Source of the DNA: an uncultured Lachnospiraceae bacterium
GTDB lineage: Bacteria; Bacillota; Clostridia; Lachnospirales; Lachnospiraceae
Assembly (NCBI GenBank): GCA_900317555.1
Contig: ONHF01000017.1
Location: 1-56,526 of the forward strand
Direction of reading: 5' to 3'
DNA: 56,526 nucleotides
Shown: positions 25,541 to 34,194 of the stretch, piece by piece
Layout of the letters: every line of letters begins with the position of its first letter
Position numbering within the stretch: position 1 is the stretch's first letter
The notes under the pieces: generated by a model
The model's input: only the letters and a program-made list of their open reading frames with translations
Databases searched by the model: none
What the model was told of the DNA's origin: nothing
Program-made: the position numbers and the translations under genes

Positions 25541-25738
25541 AGCTCCTACACCTCATTGTTTGTTTAAGGCCCGCATCAGCTTTCATGCCGGCGTCTGTTT
25601 TGACGATCACTTCAACAAAACGCCAGGTTGAAGATATTGTCCTATTATTCCTTCGATTATATGTGATTTTGTTCTATCGGTAAACAGAATTTGAGTGATA
25701 TACTCCAATCACATCAAAAGTTGGAGGAACTCAAATCT
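25541..25738 (+). promoter_or_regulatory. AraC-MFS divergent control region
   Basis: A -10 TATACT (25699-25704) is followed 35 bp later by the MFS start; the corresponding -35 is poor, as expected for a promoter that needs an AraC-type activator. GTTGGAGG (25721 onward) is the ribosome-binding site for 25739. No clean inverted or direct repeat stood out. Confidence 0.45.
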
Positions 25739-26902
25739 ATGCTGCTTTCAGTTATTTTCCTGATCTTTATCAGTCTCGGACTCCCGGACTCCCTGCTCGG
25801 CTCCGGCTGGCCTACCATGCAGAAGGCTTTTGCCGTACCGTCTTCCTATGCAGGATATGTTTCGATGTCCATCTCCTTTATGACGATTTTGTCCGCGCTC
25901 GTAAGCCCCCGGATGATCCGGCGGTTCCGTACACAGTGGATTGTCATCGTGTCCATCCTGCTTACCGTGATCGGTCTGATCGGATTTTCGTTTTCAACAT
26001 CGTATTGGATGCTGTTTTTGTTCGTTGTGCCTTACGGCCTCGGCGCCGGCGCGATTGACGCATCGGTCAACCATTATGTTGCGAGCCACTATTCTTCGGC
26101 GGTCATGAATTTTCTGCATTGCTTCTATGGCGTAGGTGCTGTGATCAGCCCGAATATCATGGCGCTGGCCCTGCGGTACGCGGACTGGGAGCAGGGCTAC
26201 CGCTGGACGGCCTTCATTCAGATGGGAATTCTGATTGTGTGTGTTCTTTCGCTGCCGCTTTGGAAGAATCACGGCAGTGCAGCTGGAGAAGGCGCCGAAG
26301 CGGGTGCCGGCATCCGGGAATCCGTCAAAGTACCCGGCGTGATCCCGACCCTGATCGCGTTCTTCGCGTATTGCTCCGGGGAGGCTACGTGCTTTTTGTG
26401 GACGTCGAGCTACTTTGCCGGCGCCAAAACAGGCCTGACCAACGGTATGATCGCCTCCTTTGGTTCTCTGATTTTCGGCGGCTTAATGTTCGGAAGACTC
26501 CTTTCGGGCATTGTGTCGAACCGTCTGGGCGACAGGCTGCTGATCCGGATCGGAATTTCAGTTGAGCTGGTGGGAATTGTCATGGTGATGCTTCCGATTG
26601 AGAATTATATTCCTGCGGCAATTGGCTTCGTCATTATCGGAACGGGGATGGGACCGGTGTATCCCGCGATTCAGCATATGGCGCCGGTGAACTTCGGGGA
26701 GCGCTACAGCGCGTCGGTGATCGGCCTGCAGATGGCTTCCGCATATTTGGGGAGCACGCTTATGCCGATGGTATTCGGACATCTGCAGCAAAGCTTCGGC
26801 ATCGTGATCATGCCGTATTATCTGCTGGTATTTGCGGTGATGAATTTTGTTTTGCTGGAGAGAACGTACCGCGTGTTGAAGAGGAAAGAGGGAGAACGGT
26901 AA
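25739..26902 (+). CDS. MFS transporter (fucose-permease-like group)
   Basis: A 387-residue transporter with about 12 membrane segments. The start MLLSVIFLIFISLGLPDSLLG and the following WPTMQKAF resemble the small MFS group related to FucP, which often takes up sugars. The later GLGAGAIDASVNHYVA loop and GTGMGPVYPAIQHM in the second half support it. 25739 is chosen for GGAGG 11 nt upstream; an in-frame TTG at 25691 lies within the promoter. Followed by a VOC gene 4 bp later. Confidence 0.85.
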   Translation: MLLSVIFLIFISLGLPDSLLGSGWPTMQKAFAVPSSYAGYVSMSISFMTILSALVSPRMIRRFRTQWIVIVSILLTVIGLIGFSFSTSYWMLFLFVVPYGLGAGAIDASVNHYVASHYSSAVMNFLHCFYGVGAVISPNIMALALRYADWEQGYRWTAFIQMGILIVCVLSLPLWKNHGSAAGEGAEAGAGIRESVKVPGVIPTLIAFFAYCSGEATCFLWTSSYFAGAKTGLTNGMIASFGSLIFGGLMFGRLLSGIVSNRLGDRLLIRIGISVELVGIVMVMLPIENYIPAAIGFVIIGTGMGPVYPAIQHMAPVNFGERYSASVIGLQMASAYLGSTLMPMVFGHLQQSFGIVIMPYYLLVFAVMNFVLLERTYRVLKRKEGER

Positions 26903-26905
26903 AAT

Positions 26906-27289
26906 ATGAAGATTGAACACATAGCGATGTATGTGAATGATCTCGAGGCGGCAAAAGAAATTTTCATCAAGTATTTCGGGGCAACCGCCAATGCGGGATA
27001 TCACAACATGAAAACGGATTTCAAGTCATATTTTCTTACCTTTGACCGGGGTGCCCGGCTTGAAATCATGAACAAACCGGCCATGGAAGACCCGGAGAAG
27101 ACTTCCGCGCGGACAGGCTATGTCCATATCGCTTTCAGTGTCGGAAGCAGGGAAAAAGTGAGGGAACTGACTTCCCGGATGATGGAAGACGGGTATGAAG
27201 TCTTAAGCGGACCGCGTACTACGGGTGACGGCTATTATGAAAGCTGTATCGCGGCGATCGAGGGAAATCAGATAGAGATTACGGTATAA
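26906..27289 (+). CDS. VOC-fold (glyoxalase/dioxygenase-like) protein
   Basis: A 127-residue vicinal-oxygen-chelate protein with the two beta-alpha-beta-beta-beta modules: [20 protein letters not shown] (metal-ligand His5), [15 protein letters not shown] and the closing GNQIEITV with a glutamate ligand. Catalytic role unknown; such proteins include lyases, epimerases and resistance proteins. Probably co-transcribed with the MFS gene. Confidence 0.85.
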   Translation: MKIEHIAMYVNDLEAAKEIFIKYFGATANAGYHNMKTDFKSYFLTFDRGARLEIMNKPAMEDPEKTSARTGYVHIAFSVGSREKVRELTSRMMEDGYEVLSGPRTTGDGYYESCIAAIEGNQIEITV

Positions 27290-27347
27290 GGCAAGGAGAG
27301 CCGGACGGCGGACGCTGTCCGGCTGAAAACAGCTTAACTAGGATAAT

Positions 27348-28382
27348 ATGAAATTCAGATTCGGAAATATCGCAGCAGTCTTTTATGAAATCCGCGGCGA
27401 AAAACCGCCAAAACAGCTCGACCTTATAGATACATGGTTCCCGGGGTTAATCATCGCTGCCGATCCTTCGGACGGCGGGACGAAGAAACCGGCCGAATAT
27501 GCCGACCGGGAATATATGATCCGCGCGGTCAGATATCATGGCAGTCTCTATGCCGGCGGCAGCCCCAGAGTTACGCAGATCGCCGGAAGGCTGATCGGCA
27601 CCGCCGGCGCGAATCAGGAAAAGGAACGCAAAAGCGCGGAGCTGGTGCAAAAACATGTTGCGGAATGTTTTGTCAAAGATATGACGCTTACGCCGCGCCT
27701 TAAAGAAAATGTATTGCGGCAGATTGAAAGTCTTTCCGGCGATCAGGAGCTCAAACTGTTTGAGAGGCTCCTGGAACTGGTATGGGAGCTTGCGGACGAG
27801 AGGGAGGCCGCCGGAGATTATGAGAAAAAAACCGAGGCCTTTGCCATGGACGACGAAACCTTTGACGGAACGATCTACAATGCGGCCTATCAGCTGAATC
27901 TGGCGAAACGCAGCGGCTTGTGTAACGCGTATTTGTGGCTGCTGACAGGAAGTCTTCTTAGGAATGAAACCGGCCGTGTGCTGCGGCTGTATGACAGCTC
28001 CTTTATTGCGATCCGGCGGCAGCTCAGTGAAACAGGCAGCCTGACGGACAAACTCAATTATCTGTTTCATCCGGAGGAATATTACGAAACATTTGCAGGG
28101 GATGAGGAAGATTTAAAGAACCGTTTTCCCGACGTTGAATGGTACTGCGATGCCTGCGGGGCGCATCTGAATGAGCAGGAGGGCTTTGACGATCATTCGC
28201 CGGAATGGAAATGTCAAAACTGCGGATTTGCCAACAAGCTGGCATACAGCGAGATCTATGACAATGATGAAGACAGGCAAAACAAAACCCGCCCGGCAGA
28301 CCCACACAAATTTGAGGACGCGACGGAGCGGAGACGGCAGGAGCTGAACCAGGGCTTGCAGGAAGACTGTGGCAGGATGTAA
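27348..28382 (+). CDS. Hypothetical protein with C-terminal zinc ribbon
   Basis: A 344-residue cytosolic protein that I do not recognise as a named family. The N-terminal half is mixed alpha/beta, the middle helical (two long charged helices about 85-170). Near the C-terminus WYCDACGAHLN and WKCQNCGF (about residues 263-290) form a four-cysteine zinc ribbon, followed by an acidic helix and charged tail. Spacing of 58 bp after the VOC gene allows its own ribosome-binding site. A terminator follows at 28447. Confidence 0.7.
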   Translation: MKFRFGNIAAVFYEIRGEKPPKQLDLIDTWFPGLIIAADPSDGGTKKPAEYADREYMIRAVRYHGSLYAGGSPRVTQIAGRLIGTAGANQEKERKSAELVQKHVAECFVKDMTLTPRLKENVLRQIESLSGDQELKLFERLLELVWELADEREAAGDYEKKTEAFAMDDETFDGTIYNAAYQLNLAKRSGLCNAYLWLLTGSLLRNETGRVLRLYDSSFIAIRRQLSETGSLTDKLNYLFHPEEYYETFAGDEEDLKNRFPDVEWYCDACGAHLNEQEGFDDHSPEWKCQNCGFANKLAYSEIYDNDEDRQNKTRPADPHKFEDATERRRQELNQGLQEDCGRM

Positions 28383-28446
28383 AGGAAAAGAAATATCGTT
28401 CTCAATATGTTTCCGTACAGCAAGGTGCGGATGAGAATTCGATTAG

Positions 28447-28478
28447 TCTCGGAGGATCAAACCTCCGGGATTTTTTTT
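28447..28478 (+). terminator. Rho-independent terminator
   Basis: The stem TCTCGGAGG/CCTCCGGGA (9 bp, one G-U), loop ATCAAA, is followed directly by eight T. Ends the transcript of the zinc-ribbon hypothetical gene. Confidence 0.9.
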
Positions 28479-28590
28479 GGAAAAATTTTGGGCATTTAAA
28501 TCAGAGTACTCTGCCGATATGCTGAAGCTGGTATCAGGAGAAAGAACCTGCGAGGAAAAAGAGATGGCAGAGTCAAAGAGGAGGGAAGGT

Positions 28591-29298
28591 ATGGCATATT
28601 GTACGAAATGCGGATCGGAAATCCCGGAAGATGCGAAGTTCTGTCCGAAGTGCGGCGCGCCGGTTCACGCAGGAGAAACGGGGATGCAGCCGGGTACTTC
28701 TCCGGGCAAAAAGAAAAAGCGGAAGCCACTACTGATCGGGGGGATTGTGGTTGTGGCGGGGATTGTTTTGCTCCTTATAGCGGCGGCAATTAGTTCCGAA
28801 CCTCCAAAGGACCGGGAAGTAGTGTATGAAGGAATAGAGTTTCGTATTCCGGGGGAATGGAAGCTGGCCGGGAATTCAAGTTCTGCTGACGGTCTTGTTT
28901 TCTACACGAATAGATCGAAAGGTAGTGAAATGCTGGAAATGGTCGCGATCCCTGATGCGACCTCCCTCCTGGAACTTCTTGGAGCGGATTATCTGATGGA
29001 TCAGGTGATCGAATATATCCATGATCAAACAGGTGGAAAGGCATTGGGTACGAAAAAAATGACGGCAGCCGGTTACGACACATATTTGTATAAAGTTACC
29101 GGAGCCAGCAAAGATTTTCGGGGAAATTCCGTGGAAGGCAGCTACCGCGTTGCATGTATCCTGAATTCGGATAATTCCGAGTTGATTCTGCTCTGTGAGT
29201 ATGATGTGACGGATGGCGAAAGCGAGCAGAAAGCATTGACCGATTTAGATTATATTCTTGAGAGCGCGACGGCTACTTCAAAGAAAAACACATACTGA
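28591..29298 (+). CDS. Zinc-ribbon membrane-anchored protein
   Basis: A 235-residue protein: N-terminal zinc ribbon (YCTKCGSEIPEDAKFCPKCG, residues 3-22), a basic patch (KKKKRK), one membrane segment (about 46-65), then an extracytoplasmic domain of about 170 residues with no recognised family. The start at 28591 is set by GAGGAGGGAAGG; the open frame further upstream overlaps the terminator. The next gene has the same ribbon, suggesting a shared complex or paralogous origin. Confidence 0.8.
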   Translation: MAYCTKCGSEIPEDAKFCPKCGAPVHAGETGMQPGTSPGKKKKRKPLLIGGIVVVAGIVLLLIAAAISSEPPKDREVVYEGIEFRIPGEWKLAGNSSSADGLVFYTNRSKGSEMLEMVAIPDATSLLELLGADYLMDQVIEYIHDQTGGKALGTKKMTAAGYDTYLYKVTGASKDFRGNSVEGSYRVACILNSDNSELILLCEYDVTDGESEQKALTDLDYILESATATSKKNTY

Positions 29299-29321
29299 AT
29301 TTTATGAGGGAGGAAATGATT

Positions 29322-29732
29322 ATGGCTTTTTGTTCAAATTGTGGAGCACAGGTACCGGAAGGTTCTGCTTTTTGTCCGCAGTGCGGCGCACCGGTCAAAA
29401 CAAACACAGCACCAACCGCACAAACGGCCGTTGTAAATAACGAAGCCACTCAGGGACACGGACTTTCCGTCGGCAGTTTGGTCTGCGGAATTATCGGCAT
29501 TGTCTGCTGGTTCTCCGGATACGGATCATTGCTGTCGATTGTTCTTGGAATTGTCGGGCTGATTCTGGCAGGCAACGCAAAGAAAGGCGGAAATACTGAG
29601 GGAATCCGGACTGCGGGATTTATTGTGTCGCTGATTGCGCTGATCGGAGGCTGTCTGGTGTTCCTGTATCTGGTATTAGCGATCGCGCTTGTCGGTGTGG
29701 CATGGCAGGGGATCTTTAATCTGCTTAAATGA
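29322..29732 (+). CDS. Zinc-ribbon DUF4190-type membrane protein
   Basis: A 136-residue protein with an N-terminal zinc ribbon (FCSNCGAQVPEGSAFCPQCG), a short Thr/Ala linker and a DUF4190-like hydrophobic part with two to three membrane segments (LVCGIIGIVCWF..., then a segment near the end). GAGGGAGG lies 8 nt before the ATG at 29322. Sits 23 bp after the other zinc-ribbon gene, so likely one operon. Function unknown. Confidence 0.8.
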   Translation: MAFCSNCGAQVPEGSAFCPQCGAPVKTNTAPTAQTAVVNNEATQGHGLSVGSLVCGIIGIVCWFSGYGSLLSIVLGIVGLILAGNAKKGGNTEGIRTAGFIVSLIALIGGCLVFLYLVLAIALVGVAWQGIFNLLK

Positions 29733-29821
29733 GAAGGTGCCGCGCGGCGGGAGCGATGGCAGGCCGGGCACAACGCCGCGCGGGTTGCTCTATGCAATTT
29801 GAGAGGCGCCGCGCGGCCTGC

Positions 29822-30082
29822 CTACGTGCTACTGCCCCGGATATAGTCTTTGTATTCTCCGGAATATAGTGTGGGACCGAGACGCCGTATACCGCCGTTG
29901 AGGTGTTCTGAGATAATTCTGTCGATGCTTTCTGCGTTTCTGCTGTCAACAGCCTGCATAAGCCTTTCGTGTTCCGTCAGAACATCGTCAAGGTTTCTGC
30001 CCCCAAGCATATCCAATCGAATAAATCTGGAATAATTCGGATGCGGCTGCGTGAGAAAGTCCCAGATAATAGTTTTTCTCAT
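29822..30082 (-). pseudogene. C-terminal FCD-domain fragment of a GntR-family regulator
   Basis: About 86 codons matching only the last helices of an FCD ligand domain (IRLDMLGGRNLDDVLTEHER then LMQAVDSRN... EHLNGGIRRL). The DNA-binding winged helix and the first FCD helices are missing. Its broken end, at about 30083, lies immediately next to the broken end of the aldolase fragment on the other strand, so one deletion removed both N-termini and the shared promoter. Confidence 0.75.
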
Positions 30083-30102
30083 GACCTGCTGGTATCTAAA
30101 TG

Positions 30103-30286
30103 CCGGGAAAAATCAATCGGTGTGATGGGGCCTGTGATTCCTCCGACCAGGGAAAATCTTGAAAATGCCATTCATAACGGTTATAACATGATTATTTTGG
30201 GAAACGATATGTGGCATTTTCAAAAAGCGCTCAGAGATCTTATGGAAAAAGAGATACAACCTCTTCGAAAAGATCTGAGCAGGTGA
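30103..30286 (+). pseudogene. C-terminal fragment of an HpcH/HpaI-type aldolase
   Basis: The frame reads GVMGPVIPPTRENLENAIHN then GYNMIILGNDMWHFQKAL to the stop at 30286. This is the last strand-helix pair of the class II pyruvate aldolase/citrate-lyase-beta barrel. The metal-binding and catalytic residues of the first about 200 residues are absent. Together with the GntR fragment it marks a lost catabolic locus in which a GntR regulator was divergent from the aldolase. Confidence 0.75.
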
Positions 30287-30314
30287 TTCTGAAAAACCAA
30301 TGTATTATACTAAG

Positions 30315-30347
30315 ACTGTCGCTCTGTCTGACGGAGCGGCAGTTTTT
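30315..30347 (+). terminator. Rho-independent terminator
   Basis: ACTGTCGCTCTG pairs with CGGAGCGGCAGT (G-U pairs allowed) around loop TCTGA, followed by a T run. It is the former terminator of the aldolase gene, still in place. Confidence 0.8.
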
Positions 30348-30380
30348 GTAATTTTGTGAGAAAACGTCCGGAGGCACACC

Positions 30381-30743
30381 ATGATTCTACAATTAAAACG
30401 GATATACGACACACCATCCCCGGAAGACGGAAAACGCATCTTCGTCGACCGGCTGTGGGCACGCGGTCTGACCAAGGAGAAGGCCGCGCTTGATGCATGG
30501 GAAAAAGAGCTGGCGCCGTCAGCGGAGCTGCGAAAATGGTACGGGCATGACCCGGCACTGTTTGAACAATTCAGTCAGCGATATCGGGAAGAGCTTGATG
30601 ACAACCCGGCAGCGGCCGAATTTTCCAAGAAGCTGGCACATTATGATGGAACGGTGACCTTGCTGTACGGGGCGAAGGATGCGGAGCATTGTAATGCGGT
30701 TGTGTTGAAGACATGGCTCGAAGAAAGAGGTGTAAACGCTTAA
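30381..30743 (+). CDS. DUF488-family protein
   Basis: A 120-residue DUF488 protein with the conserved LKRIYDTPSPEDGKRIFVDR-LWARGL start, ELAPSAELRKWYGHD centre and LLYGAKDAEHCNAVVL end. The family is widespread and uncharacterised, often near redox or uric-acid genes; conserved cysteine and basic residues suggest an enzyme. Stand-alone, preceded by GGAGG-like GGAGGCACACC. Confidence 0.88.
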   Translation: MILQLKRIYDTPSPEDGKRIFVDRLWARGLTKEKAALDAWEKELAPSAELRKWYGHDPALFEQFSQRYREELDDNPAAAEFSKKLAHYDGTVTLLYGAKDAEHCNAVVLKTWLEERGVNA

Positions 30744-30840
30744 CCGGACCGGCCAACTATGATAAACTATTATGCGTACAGACTTTTTCCGGCAGGCGGA
30801 GGAAATGCGCTGCCGGATGATTGAATATGGAGGATAAAAG

Positions 30841-31272
30841 ATGGAAACGGAACACAAGGATTGTTCTTATTGCGCGGAAGGAGAACTGCTCGCGGCATTT
30901 GGTGTGAAGATCTGTGAACTGCCCATGTCAAAAGTTATTCTGTTCAAGGAGCAGAGCCATCCGGGGCGTGTCATTGTTGCCTGCAAGCGTCATGTGGATG
31001 ATATCACCAGCCTGACACAGGAAGAGCGTGCACAGTATATCGAGGATATCAACAAAGTTGCGGTCTGCGTTCATAAGCTGTTTCATCCGGACAAAATCAA
31101 TTTCGGCGCTTACGGTGACACAATGCATCATCTCCATGTGCATGTAGTTCCCAAGTATAAGGATCAGGTCGAGTGGGGAGATGTCTTTGCGATGAATCCT
31201 CACAAGGTCGAGCCTTCGCAGGAGGAACTGCAGGTGCTGATTGAAAAATTCCGGAAAGAGCTGGACGCTTAA
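30841..31272 (+). CDS. HIT-family hydrolase
   Basis: A 143-residue histidine-triad protein with the catalytic motif H97-L-H99-V-H101 and the preceding NFGAYGDTMHH. An N-terminal CSYC pair (C8, C11) may bind zinc as in HinT-like relatives. These proteins hydrolyse nucleoside phosphoramidates or dinucleotides. GGAGG lies about 8 nt before the ATG. A terminator follows. Confidence 0.88.
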   Translation: METEHKDCSYCAEGELLAAFGVKICELPMSKVILFKEQSHPGRVIVACKRHVDDITSLTQEERAQYIEDINKVAVCVHKLFHPDKINFGAYGDTMHHLHVHVVPKYKDQVEWGDVFAMNPHKVEPSQEELQVLIEKFRKELDA

Positions 31273-31297
31273 CGGATCATATTACGCGTGTACGTTG

Positions 31298-31334
31298 TCC
31301 GGCATGGAGCAGAGGTGTTCTGTGCCGGATTTTT
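31298..31334 (+). terminator. Terminator after the HIT gene
   Basis: The arms TCCGGCA (31298-31304) and TGCCGGA (31323-31329) close a larger loop and are followed by five T. Of moderate strength. Confidence 0.6.
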
Positions 31335-31414
31335 GTATTCAATGCGCGGCTGAATTGTACAAGGATTTGTGCAGTTTTGACGCCAAAACTGACCTTTCTC
31401 AGAAGATACCCATT

Positions 31415-32596
31415 ATGAAAATCAGAAAATTTCTCACACTGACCGCTGCTATCTGCGCGGCCTTCTTCCTCGTGCTGCATCCGATATCAGGCGGCGCGGG
31501 GAAGGAAGCCATTGCCGCGCATGTGTCTGCGGCGGCAGGCAGCAGCAAAGCATTTGACTACAGCAAAATCCCCGCATGGGACGGCGTACCGTATTACCGT
31601 CTCAATCAGGATGTCCCGTATTTCACAAAAACAGAGCTTGCGAACGCAGCCGTATCTTACAAACAATTCAGTCCGCTGGATTCCAAAGGGCGCACCGGTG
31701 TTTCGATCGCGAGCATCGGGCCGGATCTTCTTCCAGAGGAGAAGCGCGGCGCAATCGGCATGGTGAAACCTTCCGGCTGGCAGACGCCGCAGAAAAAGTA
31801 TGATTTTATCAGCGGCAAATATGTCTACAACCGCTGCCATCAGATTGCCTATAGTCTGTCGGGAGAAAACGCGAATCCGAAGAATCTGATGACCGGAACG
31901 CGGTACATGAACGTGGACGGCATGGAACCTTATGAACTGTCTGTTCTGGGGTACGTGCAGAAAACAGGGAATCATGTGTTGTATCGCGCGACTCCTATTT
32001 TTGTGGGGGATGAGCTGGAAGCACGGGGAATTCTCCTCGAAGCGCAGAGTATTGAGGACCACGGCAAGGGCATCAAGTTCAACGCGTTCGTTTATAACGT
32101 GCAGCCGGGCGTTGTTATTGATTACGCGACAGGCGCGGTTACCGAGGGAGACAGTCAGGCGGATCGCGCGCTGGCGATAGAGAACTATGCTTCGACGGTT
32201 CTGTACGATGAATACGGGAATACCGGCGCGGGGTACGCGGCGTCATCGGGCGGCACAGTATCTTCGGGTGGCGCCGTGTCTTCGGGCAGCGCGGCGTTTT
32301 CGGGCAACGCGGCATCTTCGGGCGGCGCGGCATCTTCGGGCAACGCGGCATCTTCGGGCGGCGCGGCATCTTCGGGTGGCGCAGCCGCATCGGCTGCAGC
32401 AGTGGCCGCTTCGTCAGTATCCGCAGATGACGGAAAAGAATTGACTTATGTAGTTAACACAAACACAAAGAAGTTCCATTATCCTTCCTGTTCCAGCGTA
32501 TCGCAAATTAAACAAAAAAACCGGATGGATACGAATGCGTCAAGAGATGAGCTGATTTCCGAAGGGTATGCGCCGTGTAAAAGGTGCAATCCGTGA
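31415..32596 (+). CDS. Secreted DNA/RNA non-specific endonuclease with repeat linker and Ada-like C-terminus
   Basis: A 393-residue protein. A signal peptide (about 1-30, KIRKFLTLTAAICAAFFLVL) leads to a beta-beta-alpha-metal endonuclease domain with NRCH (catalytic H142, in place of the usual DRGH) and GENANPKNLMTGTRYMN (metal-ligand Asn). Then comes a Ser/Gly/Ala linker of eight six-residue repeats (about 277-324) and a C-terminal zinc-binding module like Ada (FHYPSCSSV ... YAPCKRC). Probably exported to degrade extracellular DNA for nutrition. The ATG at 31415 is chosen for the signal peptide; its ribosome-binding site is weak (AGAAG). Confidence 0.85.
   Translation: MKIRKFLTLTAAICAAFFLVLHPISGGAGKEAIAAHVSAAAGSSKAFDYSKIPAWDGVPYYRLNQDVPYFTKTELANAAVSYKQFSPLDSKGRTGVSIASIGPDLLPEEKRGAIGMVKPSGWQTPQKKYDFISGKYVYNRCHQIAYSLSGENANPKNLMTGTRYMNVDGMEPYELSVLGYVQKTGNHVLYRATPIFVGDELEARGILLEAQSIEDHGKGIKFNAFVYNVQPGVVIDYATGAVTEGDSQADRALAIENYASTVLYDEYGNTGAGYAASSGGTVSSGGAVSSGSAAFSGNAASSGGAASSGNAASSGGAASSGGAAASAAAVAASSVSADDGKELTYVVNTNTKKFHYPSCSSVSQIKQKNRMDTNASRDELISEGYAPCKRCNP
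32243..32386 (+). repeat. 18-bp in-frame tandem repeat, eight units, in the nuclease gene
   Basis: Eight consecutive 18-bp units of the form TCTTCGGGCGGCGCGGCA encode SSGGAA-type hexapeptides. The later units are nearly identical, earlier ones diverged, so copy number may still vary. It forms the flexible linker between nuclease and Ada-like domains. Confidence 0.9.
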
Positions 32597-32660
32597 CGCG
32601 CTTGCTTCGCGTGGGTAAACTATCGCTCTACTTTCCGCAGGTATACAGACGAAGCCTTCT

Positions 32661-32698
32661 GCGATAGAAATGTCTTGGAAATCTAATGCAGAATGAGC
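32661..32698 (+). repeat. Solo copy of the inverted-repeat arm
   Basis: 38 bp starting GCGATAGAAATGTCTTG and ending ATGCAGAATGAGC. It matches 33416-33453 at 34 of 38 positions, and weaker similarity continues about 20 bp further. The opposite arm found at 33331 is not present here. Confidence 0.8.
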
Positions 32699-32940
32699 GT
32701 GGAGCAGCGCATTGCATTGAAAGTTGGCAGATGCCGGGGCATGCGACCACCTGGGGAGAAGAAAGTTAGTCTGGAAGGATGGCGGCAAACTTGCATGAAA
32801 GAGAGCTGGGGTGCGTGACCATCTGGGGACAAGAAATCTTGTTCGGATGGACGGCTAATGGGCGGCAGGAGAACCTTCGTTGCCCGGAACGAGACATTTT
32901 CTGGAGAATTGTCCATCCACCTGCTTATTTACATTTATAG

Positions 32941-33026
32941 AATGACAGTTCGACACAACTTTTACGTGGCGAAGCTGAAAAGATTCCTTCCGGGTAGAGA
33001 TATTTCCATCCGGAAGGAATTTTTTT
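32941..33026 (+). repeat. 86-bp dispersed terminator repeat, copy A
   Basis: The block starts AATGACAGTT, contains GGCGAAG, and ends in a hairpin ATTCCTTCCGG.../...CCGGAAGGAAT followed by a T run. It aligns without gaps to 49076-49160 with about 62 of 80 identical bases. Unlike copy B it does not directly follow a gene, so it may mark the end of a deleted one. Confidence 0.8.
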
Positions 33027-33330
33027 AGGCTTCCTTGATTCTGACATTCAGAGGAAGTCCTGCTGTATTTTGAAATTTCATTCCAGAGGGAGAGATGCTT
33101 CCATCAGTAGTTGAAATATGCTACGCAGATGGCAAGATGGAGAAAATACAATGGATACATTACATACTCTATCATCGTATTTCTCCGTGCGGATGGAAAA
33201 AGAACGCATTTCTCTGAATAGATGGAAAGAGCAAGCTTGTACTTAACTTGATTCCTCTTCACCGCCGCACACTTACTTGGATTCTTCTCATCGCAGCGAC
33301 TCCTTTAATGCAATATCGCCGGAGAACCCG

Positions 33331-33449
33331 AATTTGCATAGAGAATTCAAGACGTTTTGAAAGGCACGGAGCCTATTGCCTAGATTCGGGCCGAATCTAG
33401 GCAATATAGCGCCGTGCGATAGAAATGTCTTGAAATTTCAATGCAGAAT
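33331..33449. repeat. 119-bp imperfect inverted repeat with perfect 31-bp palindromic core (MITE-like)
   Basis: The core arms ATTGCCTAGATTCGG (33375-33389) and complement (33391-33405) are perfect around a single G. Next out are GCACGG (33364-33369) and CCGTGC (33412-33417), then further arms giving about 75% pairing over 59 bp per side. No open frame inside. The right arm is repeated at 32661. This fits a small non-autonomous palindromic element or a cruciform-forming regulatory site. Confidence 0.7.
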
Positions 33450-33500
33450 GAGCCTTTGGCGGCATATTGCATAAATGCCCGGAAGCAGGAGGATGATCAT

Positions 33501-33560
33501 ATGACAAGACAGATTATTACAGACAATGTCTTTCAATATTTCAATTCCAAAGGCACTTAA
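33501..33560 (+). pseudogene. 19-codon frame with strong ribosome-binding site, probable gene-start remnant
   Basis: AGGAGG (33487-33492) lies 8 nt before an ATG that opens MTRQIITDNVFQYFNSKGT and stops. The start is too good for chance, but no family can be named from 19 residues. It may be the surviving head of a deleted gene or a genuine short peptide. Confidence 0.35.
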
Positions 33561-33588
33561 GCGGGATGACTCGTGCAGAGACTCCCTC

Positions 33589-34194
33589 TCACCCGAACTT
33601 CCGCCTCACCAGCTCCGCCAGATACTCCGCCGTGCCGTCCACGCCGAGGAACGAGCTGTCAATCAGAAGATGCTTGAACCGGGGATCGGAAGGAATGTAT
33701 CCGGCGTAGTGCATATGGTAGGAGCGGCGTGCCTTGTCGACCTCATGAATCATATGCCTTGCTTCCTTCTCTTTCAGATTCAGCGAATGGACAGAATTAT
33801 AGACCCTTGTCTTATACGGGGCATAAATGAAGATATGGCAGCTCTCCGGCATGTCGCTGAGAACGAAGTCCGCGCACCGGCCCACAATGATGCAGGTTTC
33901 CTTTTCGGCGATCTGCCGGATCACCTTTTTCTGAGCCTCAAAGATGTCGTCCTGCGTAGCGCTTGTGCCGTCATCCAAAGGAAAACACATCCGCGAAAAC
34001 GGATTCGGATACTGCGTATGCGCGCGCTCCTCTTCCTTTTTTACGACGGAGACCGGAAGGTCGAGCTGCTTCGCCGCGGCTTCCACGATATCCCTGTCAT
34101 AGAAATCAATTCCGAGAATCTCACTCATTTTCCGGGCAATCGGCCTCCCCATACTGCCGAACTGCCGCTGGATTGTCACAACGTAATGTCCCAT
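33589..34194 (-). CDS. Cytidylate-kinase-like family protein
   Basis: A 201-residue P-loop-type protein of the 'cytidylate kinase-like' group (AAA_26). The start MGHYVVTIQRQFGSMGRPIA corresponds to ITISRxxGSGG, the modified P-loop of the family, followed by FYDRDIV and IIVGRCADFVL. The family is common in gut Clostridia and its substrate is uncertain. It begins close to the NhaC stop and may be co-transcribed from upstream. Confidence 0.85.
   Translation of the reverse strand: MGHYVVTIQRQFGSMGRPIARKMSEILGIDFYDRDIVEAAAKQLDLPVSVVKKEEERAHTQYPNPFSRMCFPLDDGTSATQDDIFEAQKKVIRQIAEKETCIIVGRCADFVLSDMPESCHIFIYAPYKTRVYNSVHSLNLKEKEARHMIHEVDKARRSYHMHYAGYIPSDPRFKHLLIDSSFLGVDGTAEYLAELVRRKFG

Larger units (their letters stand above)
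32597..33588. other. About 1 kb without an intact gene, rich in repeats
   Basis: No convincing coding frame on either strand. It holds a 38-bp dispersed repeat copy (32661-32698), an 86-bp dispersed terminator repeat (32941-33026), a 119-bp imperfect inverted repeat (33331-33449) and one short frame with a strong ribosome-binding site (33501-33560), each listed separately. The rest (about 32700-32940 and 33030-33330) shows nothing I can name. It looks like an insertion hot-spot or decayed locus between two plus/minus gene blocks. Confidence 0.6.
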
